A program made the position numbers and the translations under genes. A stretch of DNA of 64,000 nt from Siphonodentalium dalli (taxonomy: Eukaryota; Mollusca; Scaphopoda; Gadilida; Siphonodentaliidae): the NCBI GenBank assembly GCA_032622095.1, contig CP136061.1, forward strand, positions 90,747,845 through 90,811,844. The letters run 5' to 3'. Under the pieces are notes generated by a model. That model did not search any database, was not told where the DNA came from, and saw nothing but the letters and a program-made list of their open reading frames with translations. Shown here one piece after another: positions 12,024-24,092 of this stretch (position 1 is the stretch's first letter; each line of letters begins with the position of its first letter).

Positions 12024-13156
12024 TCTATACTATATATTTTGAGACTTCCGTGTGTGTGTACTTCATAGAATCCAAAACGACTGATCCGATCGAGCTCAAA
12101 TTTCGTATGTAAGTGTAAAATCCCACCGACACCGCCGTAGTCGCAGTTTAGAAAAGCTCAGAGCACCCGTTCTCCACTCCCATTCATCAAAATCAGCTCA
12201 AACGGCACGGCCGGGGTTAATAACGTCATTATATATATATATGAAGTCAGAGTCTCCAGAGTTATACCGGAACAAACACGTGTTTACGTCGTCTTGGGGG
12301 TCCACGATGGGAGTCTGACTTCAATGCAATGTTATCGCTCGAAACACGTGTTTACTTCGTGTTGAGGTTCACGATGGGAGTCTGACAATTGTTATCGCTC
12401 GAAATAGTACAACGGCTGGACAGATTGAGCTCAAACTTCCCATCTAGAGGTAAAATCGCACGTACGATGTCGTCCACGCGTTTTCCAGAAGCTCCGAGCA
12501 CCCGTACTCCACTCCCAGTCATTAAAATCAGCTCAAACGGCACGGCCGGGGTTAATAACGTCATTATATATATATATGAAGTCAGAGTCTCCAGAGTTAT
12601 ACGGGAACAAACACGTGTTTACGTCGTCTTGGGGGTCCACGATGGGAGTCTGACTTCAATGCAATGTTATCGCTCGAAACACGTGTTTACTTCGTGTTGA
12701 GGTTCACGATGGGAGTCTGACAATTGTTATCGCTCGAAATAGTACATTAGGACGGGTACGAAATGCATTTATCTCGATTAAAAAGGCAGATCTCGGAAAC
12801 GGGTGTAGCTATCGACTTGAAAATTGCAATGTGAATGTATCTTGCGCCGGGTACAAATTTTATCGGGTCGGCGAGCCCATGCGACGCCCGTGCAGCGCAT
12901 GCGCAGACGAGATATCGGAAACGGGTGGAGCTATCGACTTGAAATTTGCTATGTGAATGTATCTTGGGCCGGGTACAAATTTGTTCGGGTCGCCGAGCCC
13001 GTGCGAAGCCAGCTTCGCGCATGCGCAGACCAGATCTCGGAAACGGGTGGAGCTACCGGGTACAATTTTTTCTTATTGAAACGCGTGGAGCTAAAAATAA
13101 AAAAAAAATATAAACAATGTTTCGGACAAGCCGCCGGTGGCGGGCTACCCTGCTAG
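12024..13156 (+). mobile_element. Helitron unit 3 (B head, B tail)
   Basis: It contains a direct duplication of about 330 bp (GGCACGGCCGGGGTTAATAA occurs twice, near 12205 and 12538) and about three 122-bp repeats before the tail. The tail hairpin is CCGCCGGTGGCGG. Confidence 0.85.
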
Positions 13157-13768
13157 TCTATGCTATATATTTTGAGACTTCCGTATATATATAAATGTGT
13201 GTACTTTATAGAATCGAAAACGGCGGCACCCATCGAGCTCAAATTTCGTATATAAGGGTAAAAACCCACGGGGATCGTCCACGTCGCATTTTGGACAAGC
13301 TCTGAGCACTAATTCTCCATTCCCAATCATCAAAATCACCGCAAACGCCACTTCGGGGGTTAAGGCATCAACGATCTTTATATTGACCATATTCGGAGTT
13401 GTTAACCGAATAACGCTCTTTATTGCCATCGACGTTGCTAAACGGCTACCCCATGCGTACGAAATACGGATGCAAAACGCGAAATGTATTTATCTCGATT
13501 AAAAAGGCAGAATTAACGTGCATGCGCAGACGAGATCTCGGAAACGAGTGGAGCTATCGACTTGAAATTTGGTATGTGAATGTGAATGTATCTGGCCCCG
13601 GATACGATTTTATCGGGTCGCCGATCCCGTGCGACGCCAGCTTCGCGCATTCGCAGACCAGATCTAGGAAACGGGTGGAGCTATCGACTTGAAATTTGGT
13701 TTTTGAATAGCTATCGACTTGAAATTTGGTTTTTGAATAGCCAGGACAACGTCGGGCTCATCGGCTAG
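13157..13768 (+). mobile_element. Helitron unit 4 (B head, A tail; chimera)
   Basis: The head TCTATGCTATATATTTTGAG is type B. The interior moves into two 122-bp repeats and a type A tail ending CATCGGCTAG. From about 13520 on it belongs to the 3.17-kb tandem duplication. Confidence 0.85.
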
Positions 13769-13799
13769 TCTATCTATACTATATATTTTGAGAACTCCG

Positions 13800-13831
<32 letters not shown>

Positions 13832-14923
13832 GGTACTTCATAGAATCCAAAACGCGTGTACAGATTGAGCTCAAACTTCCTATGTAAGTGTAAAATCCCA
13901 CCGACACGACCGTGGTCGCGTTTTTGAGAAGCTCAGAGCACCCTTTATCCACTCCCAAATCACCGCAAAGGCACGGCGGGGGTTAATCGCGTTGATAGTT
14001 AAAGAGCGTTCCTATTCGCAGTGTCGTTGATAAAGAGCGTATGTGCGTAAATGTGATTATTACGTCTGGGTCTGGGCATGTGCGTCATTATACAGACATG
14101 AGCGTGCTGTGTGATTCTTACGTACTTATGGCTTCGTAGGAACGCGGATCGGGTCACTTTTTCCGCCCTAGGTGAACTTCACCTTGAAACGGGTACCCAC
14201 AAATGATATATATGTGGGTGTCCTTTATAGACTGGAACCGATTGAGCTCAAACTTGCTCTTCGGGGTTAATCGCGTTGATAGTTAAAGAGCGTTCCTATC
14301 TGCAGTGTAGTTGATAAAGAGCGTATGTGCGTAAATGTGATTCTTACGTCTGGGTATGGGCATGTGCGTCATTATACAGACATGAGCGTGCTGTGTGATT
14401 CTTACGTACTTATGGCTTCGTAGGAACGCGGATCGGGTCAGTTTTTCCGCCCTAGGTGATCTTCACCTTGAAACGGGTACCCACAAATGCTATATATGTG
14501 GGTGTCCTTTATAGACTGGAACCGATTGAGCTCAAACTTGCTACCTACCGGATGTGTCATGGACGGGTTAAATTGTGACCCCGACCTGACCTTGAAAATG
14601 ATCAATTCAAGGTCAAATCGGGTAAAATATTGAACAACCAAAAATTAATTCAAAAATATAAACAAAAAATTAAATTCAAAAATTAATATGTCATGTTTCG
14701 GACAAACGCCGCCGGTAGCTCAAATTCCATATGTAAGTGTAAAATCCCACCGACACCGCATTTAAAAAACATTTGTTTCTGACCAACCCTGCGAGCACGG
14801 ATGGCGCGCTTTGTTTTTACAGTATATACCTTTGGTATATACCGAAATCATCCCAGATAATCACGAATACAGCATCAAATTTCTCCCCAGATATACCGTT
14901 ATAAAGCTACTGGAATCTGCCAA
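13769..14923 (+). mobile_element. Helitron unit 5 (B head, tail missing)
   Basis: It holds a 284-bp internal direct duplication (GTTGATAGTTAAAGAGCG at 13991 and 14275). It stops at ATCTGCCAA, where unit 6 begins. In unit 15 the same sequence continues without a break (22100/22101), so the 3' part of unit 5 has been lost. Confidence 0.85.
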
Positions 14924-15429
14924 TCTCATATATATTTTGAAGACCTCTGTCTGTTTGTCTGTCTGTCTGTATGTTTGTCATTTATACAAATCTACGATTC
15001 TCGACCGATCGGGACCAAACTTGGTACGTGTGTGTAGTTTGACCAGGTGGTGGACGTTGCCGTATTGGCGAGCCCGTGCGGCGCCTGCTTCGCGCATGCG
15101 CAGACGAGATCTCGGAAACGGGTGGAGCTATCGACTTGAAATTTGCTATGTGAATGTATCTTGCCCCAGATACGAATTTTATCGGGTCGCCGAGCCCGTG
15201 CGACGCCAGCTTCGCGCATGCGCAGACGAGATCTCGGAAACGGGTGGAGCTATCGACTTGAAATTTGGTATGTGAATGTATCTTGTCCCGGATACGAATT
15301 ATATCGGGTCGCCGAGCCCGTGCGACGCCAGCTTCGCGCATCCGCAGACCAGATCTCGGAAACGGGTAGAGCTATCGACTTGAAATTTGGTTTTTGAATA
15401 GCCCGGACAACGTCGGGCTCATCGGCTAG
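14924..15429 (+). mobile_element. Helitron unit 6 (A head, A tail)
   Basis: A compact 506-bp type A element with three 122-bp repeats. Its left boundary falls between A and T of a sequence that is continuous in unit 15. Confidence 0.9.
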
Positions 15430-16068
15430 TCTACTATATAATTTGAGACTTCCGTATATATATATATATATATATATAGCTATATATATATATATATGTA
15501 TCTGTGTATATATGTGGGTACTTCATAGAATCGAAAACGCCTGTAGGAATGGGCATCCCCACGGCAATGTCGGCTTATAAGACATCTTTACTACACATGA
15601 CAACCGGGTCTCTATATATGTACCAAAATTACGCCGCGTTGGTGACTGGGAAATTCCAGGGAATGCCGATTGAGCTCAAACTTGCTACATACGGGAAGTG
15701 TCATATATATGTATGTGTCCTTTATATATTCGAACCAATTGAGCTCAAACTTGCTAAATACGGGAAGTGTCATGGACGGGTTCATTGAAAAAAAATATCG
15801 GGTAAAATTGAAAAACCAAATTAAAAAGGCACAATTAACTCCTTGAAAAACCCAAAAAATCGGGTAAAATTTAAAAACAAAAAATTAAAAAGGCACAATT
15901 AACTCATTGAAAAACAAAAAAAATTAACTCATTGAAAAACAAAAAATTAAATTAAAATTGTCATGTTTCTGACTATTGCCGAAATTTGGTGCAAATGCAG
16001 CACAAGTGTCTCGGAACCTGTTGCAATTGCTTTTTCGAACAAAGCCATGGGACGGGCTAACCTGCTAG
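15430..16068 (+). mobile_element. Helitron unit 7 (B head, B-like tail)
   Basis: It has a long TA microsatellite near 15455-15496, then GATTGAGCTCAAACTTGCTA twice, A-rich tracts, and the end GACGGGCTAACCTGCTAG. The tail hairpin is poorly formed here. Confidence 0.8.
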
Positions 16069-16935
16069 TCTTCTTCTATCTTCTTCTTCTTCTATACTAT
16101 ATATTTTGAGAACTCCGTGTATTCGAGAGATAGCCCACACCCTCCGGACCTCAATGATATGATCGTGAATGAGTATTGATATACCCCACTAAACTTTGAC
16201 AAACACCAGTAATGGTGTGTAGATCATTTACATATCTCTCCTATATATTTTGATACAATCTATCTAATTTACATATCTCTCTTATATATTTATGTTTGTG
16301 TGTGTGTGTGTGTGGGTACTTCATACAAATCTACGATTCTCGACCGATCGGGACGAAACTTGCTACGTGTGTGTAGTTTGACCAGGCGGTGGTCGTTGTC
16401 GTATTGGCGAGCCCGTGCGACGCCCGTGCGACGCCCGTGCAGCTCATGCGCAGACGAGATCTCGGAAACGGGTGGAGCTATCGACTTGAAATTTGCTATG
16501 TGAATGTATCTTGCGCCGGGTACAAATTTTATCGGGTCGCCGAGCCGTGCGACGCCCGTGCAGCGCATGCGCAGACGAGATCTCGGAAACGGGTGGAGCT
16601 ATCGACTTGAAATTTGCTATGTGGATGTATCTTGCGCCGGGTACAAATTTTATCGGGTCGCCGAGCCCGTGCGACGCCCGTGCAGTGCATGCGCAGACGA
16701 GATCTCGGAAACGAGTGGAGCTATCGACTTGAAATTTGGCATGTGAATGTGAATGTATCTGGCCCCGGATACGATTTTATCGGGTCGCCGAGCCCGTGCG
16801 ACGCCAGCTTCGCGCATTCGCAGACCAGATCTAGGAAACGGGTGGAGCTATCGACTTGAAATTTGGTTTTTGAATAGCTATCGACTTGAAATTTGGTTTT
16901 TGAATAGCCAGGACAACGTCGGGCTCATCGGCTAG
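16069..16935 (+). mobile_element. Helitron unit 8 (B head, A tail; chimera)
   Basis: A TCTTCTTC microsatellite sits at the head, a GT run at about 16298-16312, then four 122-bp repeats and a type A tail. The two halves of the 3.17-kb tandem duplication join inside it, near 16690. Confidence 0.85.
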
Positions 16936-16966
16936 TCTATCTATACTATATATTTTGAGAACTCCG

Positions 16967-16998
<32 letters not shown>

Positions 16999-18090
16999 GG
17001 TACTTCATAGAATCCAAAACGCGTGTACAGATTGAGCTCAAACTTCCTATGTAAGTGTAAAATCCCACCGACACGACCGTGGTCGCGTTTTTGAGAAGCT
17101 CAGAGCACCCTTTATCCACTCCCAAATCACCGCAAAGGCACGGCGGGGGTTAATCGCGTTGATAGTTAAAGAGCGTTCCTATTCGCAGTGTCGTTGATAA
17201 AGAGCGTATGTGCGTAAATGTGATTATTACGTCTGGGTCTGGGCATGTGCGTCATTATACAGACATGAGCGTGCTGTGTGATTCTTACGTACTTATGGCT
17301 TCGTAGGAACGCGGATCGGGTCACTTTTTCCGCCCTAGGTGAACTTCACCTTGAAACGGGTACCCACAAATGATATATATGTGGGTGTCCTTTATAGACT
17401 GGAACCGATTGAGCTCAAACTTGCTCTTCGGGGTTAATCGCGTTGATAGTTAAAGAGCGTTCCTATCTGCAGTGTAGTTGATAAAGAGCGTATGTGCGTA
17501 AATGTGATTCTTACGTCTGGGTATGGGCATGTGCGTCATTATACAGACATGAGCGTGCTGTGTGATTCTTACGTACTTATGGCTTCGTAGGAACGCGGAT
17601 CGGGTCAGTTTTTCCGCCCTAGGTGATCTTCACCTTGAAACGGGTACCCACAAATGCTATATATGTGGGTGTCCTTTATAGACTGGAACCGATTGAGTTC
17701 AAACTTGCTACCTACCGGATGTGTCATGGACGGGTTAAATTGTGACCCCGACCTGACCTTGAAAATGATCAATTCAAGGTCAAATCGGGTAAAATATTGA
17801 ACAACCAAAAATTAATTCAAAAATATAAACAAAAAATTAAATTCAAAAATTAATATGTCATGTTTCGGACAAACGCCGCCGGTAGCTCAAATTCCATATG
17901 TAAGTGTAAAATCCCACCGACACCGCATTTAAAAAACATTTGTTTCTGACCAACCCTGCGAGCACGGATGGCGCGCTTTGTTTTTACAGTATATACCTTT
18001 GGTATATACCGAAATCATCCCAGATAATCACGAATACAGCATCAAATTTCTCCCCAGATATACCGTTATAAAGCTACTGGAATCTGCCAA
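16936..18090 (+). mobile_element. Helitron unit 9 (duplicate of unit 5)
   Basis: Nearly identical to 13769-14923 at an offset of 3167 bp; one visible difference is GAGTTC for GAGCTC near 17696. Confidence 0.9.
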
Positions 18091-18596
18091 TCTCATATAT
18101 ATTTTGAAGACCTCTGTCTGTTTGTCTGTCTGTCTGTATGTTTGTCATTTATACAAATCTACGATTCTCGACCGATCGGGACCAAACTTGGTACGTGTGT
18201 GTAGTTTGACCAGGCGGTGGACGTTGTCGTATTGGCGAGCCCGTGCGGCGCCTGCTTCGCGCATGCGCAGACGAGATCTCGGAAACGGGTGGAGCTATCG
18301 ACTTGAAATTTGCTATGTGAATGTATCTTGCCCCAGATACGAATTTTATCGGGTCGCCGAGCCCGTGCGACGCCAGCTTCGCGCATGCGCAGACGAGATC
18401 TCGGAAACGGGTGGAGCTATCGACTTGAAATTTGGTATGTGAATGTATCTTGTCCCGGATACGAATTATATCGGGTCGCCGAGCCCGTGCGACGCCAGCT
18501 TTGCGCATCCGCAGACCAGATCTCGGAAACGGGTAGAGCTATCGACTTGAAATTTGGTTTTTGAATAGCCCGGACAACGTCGGGCTCATCGGCTAG
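18091..18596 (+). mobile_element. Helitron unit 10 (duplicate of unit 6)
   Basis: Same length and structure as unit 6, with only a few substitutions visible. Confidence 0.9.
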
Positions 18597-19240
18597 TCTA
18601 CTATATAATTTGAGACTTCCGTATATATATATATATATATATATATATAGCTATATATATATATATATGTATCTGTGTATATATGTGGGTACTTCATAGA
18701 ATCGAAAACGCCTGTAGGAATGGGCATCCCCACGGCAATGTCGGCTTATAAGACATCTTTACTACACATGACAACCGGGTCTCTATATATGTACCAAAAT
18801 TACGCCGCGTTGGTGACTGGGAAATTCCAGGGAATGCCGATTGAGCTCAAACTTGCTACATACGGGAAGTGTCATATATATGTATGTGTCCTTTATATAT
18901 TCGAACCAATTGAGCTCAAACTTGCTAAATACGGGAAGTGTCATGGACGGGTTCATTGAAAAAAAATATCGGGTAAAATTGAAAAACCAAATTAAAAAGG
19001 CACAATTAACTCCTTGAAAAACCCAAAAAAATCGGGTAAAATTTAAAAACAAAAAATTAAAAAGGCACAATTAACTCATTGAAAAACTAAAAAAATTAAC
19101 TCATTGAAAAACAAAAAATTAAATTAAAATTGTCATGTTTCTGACTATTGCCGAAATTTGGTGCAAATGCAGCACAAGTGTCTCGGAACCTGTTGCAATT
19201 GCTTTTTCGAACAAAGCCATGGGACGGGCTAACCTGCTAG
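18597..19240 (+). mobile_element. Helitron unit 11 (duplicate of unit 7)
   Basis: It differs from unit 7 mainly by a longer TA run and one extra A near 19025. Confidence 0.9.
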
Positions 19241-20072
19241 TCTTCTTCTATCTTCTTCTTCTTCTATACTATATATTTTGAGAACTCCGTGTATTCGAGA
19301 GATAGCCCACACCCTCCGGACCTCAATGATATGATCGTGAATGAGTATTGATATACCCCACTAAACTTTGACAAACACCAGTAATGGTGTGTAGATCATT
19401 TACATATCTCTCCTATATATTTTGATACAATCTATCTAATTTACATATCTCTCTTATATATTTATGTTTGTGTGTGTGTGTGTGTGGGGGTACTTCATAC
19501 AAATCTACGATTCTCGACCGATCGGGACGAAACTTGCTACGTGTGTGTAGTTTGACCAGGCGGTGGTCGTTGTCGTATTGGCGAGCCCGTGCGACGCCCG
19601 TGCGACGCCCGTGCAGCTCATGCGCAGACGAGATCTCGGAAACGGGTGGAGCTATCGACTTGAAATTTGCTATGTGAATGTATCTTGCGCCGGGTACAAA
19701 TTTTATCGGGTCGCCGAGCCGTGCGACGCCCGTGCAGCGCATGCGCAGACGAGATCTCGGAAACGGGTGGAGCTATCGACTTGAAATTTGCTATGTGGAT
19801 GTATCTTGCGCCGGGTACAAATTTTATCGGGTCGCCGAGCCCGTGCGACGCCCGTGCAGTGCATGCGCAGACGAGATCTCGGAAACGGGTGGAGCTATCG
19901 ACTTGAAATTTGGCATGTGAATGTATCTTGCGCCGGGTACAAATTTTATCGGGTCGCCGAGCCCGTGGGACGCCAGCTTCGCGCATGCGCAGACCAGATC
20001 TCGGAAACGGGTGAGCTATCGACTTGAAATTTGGTTTTTGAATAGCCCGGACGAAGTCGGGTCACCTTCTAG
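19241..20072 (+). mobile_element. Helitron unit 12 (B head, A-like tail)
   Basis: A duplicate of unit 8 up to about 19864. It then continues through a different 122-bp repeat to a diverged end, a CCCGGACGAAGTCGGG hairpin followed by TCACCTTCTAG. Confidence 0.85.
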
Positions 20073-20555
20073 TACCATATATTTTGAGACTGCCGTATAT
20101 ATATGTGTACTTCATAGAATCGAAAACGGTTCTATCGATTGAGTTCAAACTTCCCATCTAAATGTAAAAACCCACGGGAATCGTCGTCGCGGCGTTTTGG
20201 AGGAGCTCAGAGTACGCGTTCTCCACTCTCCGTCTCAAAAAAGCGGCACTGCGGTGGTTAATAGCGTTGATAGTTAAAGAGCGTTCGTGTCCGCAGTGTG
20301 TTGATAAAGAGCGTATGTGTTTAATGTGAATCTTACGTCTGGGTCTCGGCGTGAGCGTGTAAGACTGTATCCATGCGAAGACCAGATCTCGGAATCGGGT
20401 GGAGCTATCGACTTGAAATTTTGTTTTTGAATAGCCCGGACAACGTCGGGCTCATCATTAACTCATTGAAAAACCAAAAAATTTAATTAATTAAAAAAAT
20501 TAATTAAATTGTCATGTTTCTGATGATTTCCGCCAGTGGCGGGCCAACCTGCTAG
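20073..20555 (+). mobile_element. Helitron unit 13 (atypical TA head, B tail)
   Basis: It begins TACCATATATTTTGAGAC, lacking the usual TC. It embeds an A-type tail hairpin (GCCCGGACAACGTCGGGC near 20437) without its CTAG, followed by AT-rich DNA and a type B tail. This looks like another recombinant. Confidence 0.75.
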
Positions 20556-21629
20556 TCTATACTATATATTTTGAGACTTCCGTGTGTGTGTACTTCATAT
20601 AATCCAAAACGCGTGTACAGATTGAGCTCAAATTTCCTATGTAAGTGTCTAATCCCACCGACACGACCGTGGTCGCGGTTTAGAGAAGCTCAGAGCACCC
20701 GTTCTCCAATCTCAAATCACCGCAAAGGCACGGCGTTGGTTAATCAAGTGATTATTTAATGAGCGTTTGTTTTTGACGATCTCTATAAAGAGCGTCTGTT
20801 TCCCATTCAACGTTATTGGCATCTGCAGAGTTATACGGGAACATTGAGTGCTTGCCTATGCGGGGAGATTTATTGGAGCTCTTACAACATCATTGTTATA
20901 GTATGTATGACACTTAGGTCAGGGCTTAGGGGGGGGGGGTAGTTATAGGCATAATGCTTCTCAGAAATCCCGGTTACAAACCAACACTCACAATTTCGTA
21001 TTTACGCAAACGTTATCGCTCGAAATTTATTCCCTGCGAGCACGGATGGCGCGCTTTGTTTTTACAGTATATACCTTCGGTATATACCGAAATCATATAT
21101 ATGAGTGTGTCCTTTATAGACTCGAACCGATTGAGCTCAAACTTGCTAAATAAGAAAATAGCCTCCAAGCCGTAAATATCAACAACAACGATATTACTAA
21201 ATACACGTTTTCGGCAATGTGAGAGTTTTCGGGGAGCCGTGATGCCAACAACAACGACCCGAAGACAGATTTCCCGACGGGAAGCGTTTGTTTTAAATTC
21301 AATGCAATGTTATCGTAGAGAGATTTCACGAAACAAAGAATGCGTTGTCTGTCGTTCCCAGGAAGGGGGGATTTCTACGGGTAAATTTTTCCGCCAGAAA
21401 CAAAAAAATTAATTAAAACAATTTACAATTTAATTAAAACAATTTAAAATTAAAAAAAATCAACAATACAAAACAATTCAGAAACAAAATATATTAAATT
21501 TAAAAAACATTAAATTCATATTCAAAAATAAAAAACAAAAATAAATAAAAACAAAATAATTACAAAAATGTCATGTTTCTGAAACAAAGCCATGGGACGA
21601 ATGCCGCCAGTAGCGGGCTAACCTGCTAG
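20556..21629 (+). mobile_element. Helitron unit 14 (B head, B tail)
   Basis: Contains a TATATACC inverted motif near 21066 and a G-run at about 20929. The tail hairpin carries a CCGCCAGTAGCGG variant. Confidence 0.85.
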
Positions 21630-22753
21630 TCTATCTATACTATATATTTTGAGACTTCGTATATGTGTGTGTGTGTGTGTGTGTGTACTTCATAGAATCC
21701 AAAACGCGTGTAAAGATTGAGCTCAAACTTCCTATGTAAGTGTCAAATCCACCGACACGAACGTGGTCGCGGTTTAGAGAAGCTTAGAGCACCCGTTCTC
21801 CAATCTCAAATCACCGCATAGGCACGGCGGGGGTTAATCAAGTGATTATTTAATGAGCGTTTGTTTTTGACGTATCTCTATAAAGAGCGTCTTTTTCCCA
21901 TTCAACGTTATTCGCATCTGCCGAGTTATACGGGAACGCAAACGTTATCGCTCGAAATTTATTCCCTGCGAGCACGGATGGCGCGCTCAGTTTTTACAGT
22001 ATATACCTTTGGTATATACCGAAATCATCCCAGATAATCACGAATATAGCATCAGATTTCTCCCCAGATATACCGTTATAAAGCTACTGGAATCTGCCAA
22101 TCTACGGGAAATTCCAGGGAATGCCGATTGAGCTCAAACTTGCTACCTACGGGAAGTGTCATATATATGAGTGTGTCCTTTATAGACTCTAACCGATTGA
22201 GCTCAAACTTGCTAAATAAGAAAATAGCCCCCAAGCCGTAAATATCAACAACAACGATATTACTAAATACACGTTTTCGGCAATGTGAGAGTTTTCGGGG
22301 AGCCGTGATGCCAACAACAACGACCCGAATCCCTGAATGCCAACAACAGATTCAATGCAATGTTATCTATTATGCAGAGAGATTTCACGACATTACGACA
22401 GGTACGGCAGACTCAAAATATTATGCAGACAGATTTCCCGACGGGAAGCGTTTGTTTTAAATTCAATGCAATGTTATCGTAGAAAGATTTCACGAAACAA
22501 AGAATGCGTTGTCTGTCGTTCCTAGGAAGGGGGATTTCTACGGATAAATTTTTCCGCCAGAAACAAAAAAAATAATTAAAACAATTTACAATTTAATTAA
22601 AACAATTTAAAATTTAAAAAAATTAACAATAAAAAAACAATTCAGAAACAAAATATATTAAATTTAAAAAACATTAAATTCATATTCAAAAATGTCATGT
22701 TTCTGAAACAAAGCTATGGGACGAATGCCGCCAGTGGCGGGCTAACCTGCTAG
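21630..22753 (+). mobile_element. Helitron unit 15 (B head, B tail)
   Basis: Closely related to unit 14. It keeps the uninterrupted ATCTGCCAATCTACGGG sequence that serves as reference for the unit 5/unit 6 junction. Confidence 0.85.
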
Positions 22754-23775
22754 TCTACTATATATTTTGAGACTTCCGTGTATATGTGTGTGTGTGTGTG
22801 GGTACTTCATAGAATCGAAAACGGCTGCGCGGATCGAGCTCAAATTTCGTATATAAGGGTAAAAACACACGGGAATGGTCGACGTCGCATTTATGACAAG
22901 CTCTGAGCACTCATTCTCCACTCCCAATCATCAAAATCACCGCAAACGGCACTTCGGGGGTTAAGGCATTAACGATCTTTATATTGACCATATTTGGAGT
23001 CGTTAACCGACTAACGCTCTTTATTGCCATCGACGTTGCTAAACGGTTAACCATGCGTACGAAACTACGGACGCAAAACACGAAATGCATTTATCTCGAT
23101 TAAAAAGGCAGAATTAACGTGTTGTGTGATTCTTATGTATGTCGTTCCTTGGAACGGAGGAAATTTTCAATCATACCTCTTTTAGGGACGGGTACTGCGT
23201 GTTGTGTGAAAACAAAAAATGCGTGTTGTGTGATTCTTATGTCTGTCGTTCCTAGGAACGGGGGAAATTTTCATCGGGTCAGTTTTTCCGCACGATGTAC
23301 CTTAAATCATACCTCTTTTAGTGACGGGTACTGCGTGTTGTGTGATTCTTATGTCTTCTTCACCTTAATCGGGTAAAATAAGGTCTAATCGGGTAAAATA
23401 TTGAAAAACCAAAAATTAAATTAAAAAATTAATCAAAAAAATTAATTAAAAAATCCAGTAAATTAAAAATGCACATTTAGCTCATGTTATAAACAAAAAA
23501 TTAATATTAACTCATTGAAAAAAAAAACTTAAATTAAAAAAATAATTAAAAAATTAATTAAAAATTAATTAAAAAAAATATATATATATTATTGAAAAAT
23601 CAAGTAAATTAAAAATGCACATTTAACTCATGTTATAAACCAAAAATTAATATTAACTCACTGAGAAAAAAAAATTAAATAAAAAAATTAATTAAAAAAT
23701 AATTAAAAATTAATTAAAAAATTTAAAAATTGTCATGTTTCTGACCAACCGCGCCAGTGGCGGGTAACCTGCTAG
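22754..23775 (+). mobile_element. Helitron unit 16 (B head, B tail)
   Basis: The last unit. It ends GCGCCAGTGGCGGGTAACCTGCTAG against the T of the host module. It holds three copies of a GTTGTGTGATTCTTATGT motif and two long A-rich stretches with an 'AAAAATGCACATTTA' motif. Confidence 0.85.
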
Positions 23776-24073
23776 TTCTCTATAAAATCCTGTATTTGAT
23801 CATCAGAAAGCATGATTTGGAAAAGTAAACACGGAAGTGAGAAAAAAAAACTCAATGCGGAAGTGAAACGTCTGCTAAAATCCATCATTGTTGCGCGCGC
23901 ATCACATTTCGCAATAGAATTAATTCGTGACGTCACGGAGTCCAATAAAAAGTGATATTGTACAGTCGGGAGTCCAATATGACTTTCGGGAGTCCAATAT
24001 GACTTTTTCCAGGACTATCACGTGGCGGCTTTTGCCCAATCGGAAATGGTGTTAGTTAAGGGATGGATAATAA
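23776..24073 (+). repeat. 3' part of the second 571-bp module
   Basis: TTCTCTATAAAATCCTGTAT onward matches 9920-10230 closely, including the two AGTCCAATATGACTTT motifs and the GTTAGTTAAGGGATGGATAA end. It is the downstream half of the module split by the Helitron block. Confidence 0.9.
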
Positions 24074-24092
24074 TGAGATTTACTTAATAATA

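Larger units (their letters stand above)
13520..19864 (+). repeat. Tandem duplication of a 3.17-kb segment inside the Helitron array
   Basis: About 13520-16690 and 16691-19864 are nearly identical. The offset is 3167 bp at first and grows to 3174 through TA- and A-run length changes. Both breakpoints fall in the 122-bp repeat (GCAGACGAGATCTCGG), which fits unequal exchange between repeats. Confidence 0.9.
10494..23775 (+). mobile_element. Array of 16 head-to-tail non-autonomous Helitrons (13.28 kb)
   Basis: The block begins with TC, ends with CTAG, and sits between A (10493) and T (23776), as canonical Helitrons do. Every internal junction reads CTAG followed by a new element head, which starts TC in all cases but one. 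Two head types occur: A, TCTCATATATATTTTGAAGA; B, TCTATACTATATATTTTGAGA and variants. Two tail types occur: A, a GCCCGGACAACGTCGGGC hairpin then TCATCGGCTAG; B, a CCGCCAGTGGCGG hairpin then GCTAACCTGCTAG. Hairpin plus a short spacer plus CTRR is the Helitron 3' signature. No Rep/helicase frame is present, so all units depend on an enzyme encoded elsewhere. Interiors hold 122-bp repeats, GT/TA microsatellites and AT-rich A-tracts. Confidence 0.9.

Noticed and set aside
10564-20142. Many 60-154-codon frames rich in Arg on both strands
   Set aside because: They are repeated translations of the 122-bp Helitron repeat in shifting frames, with no start or splice context.
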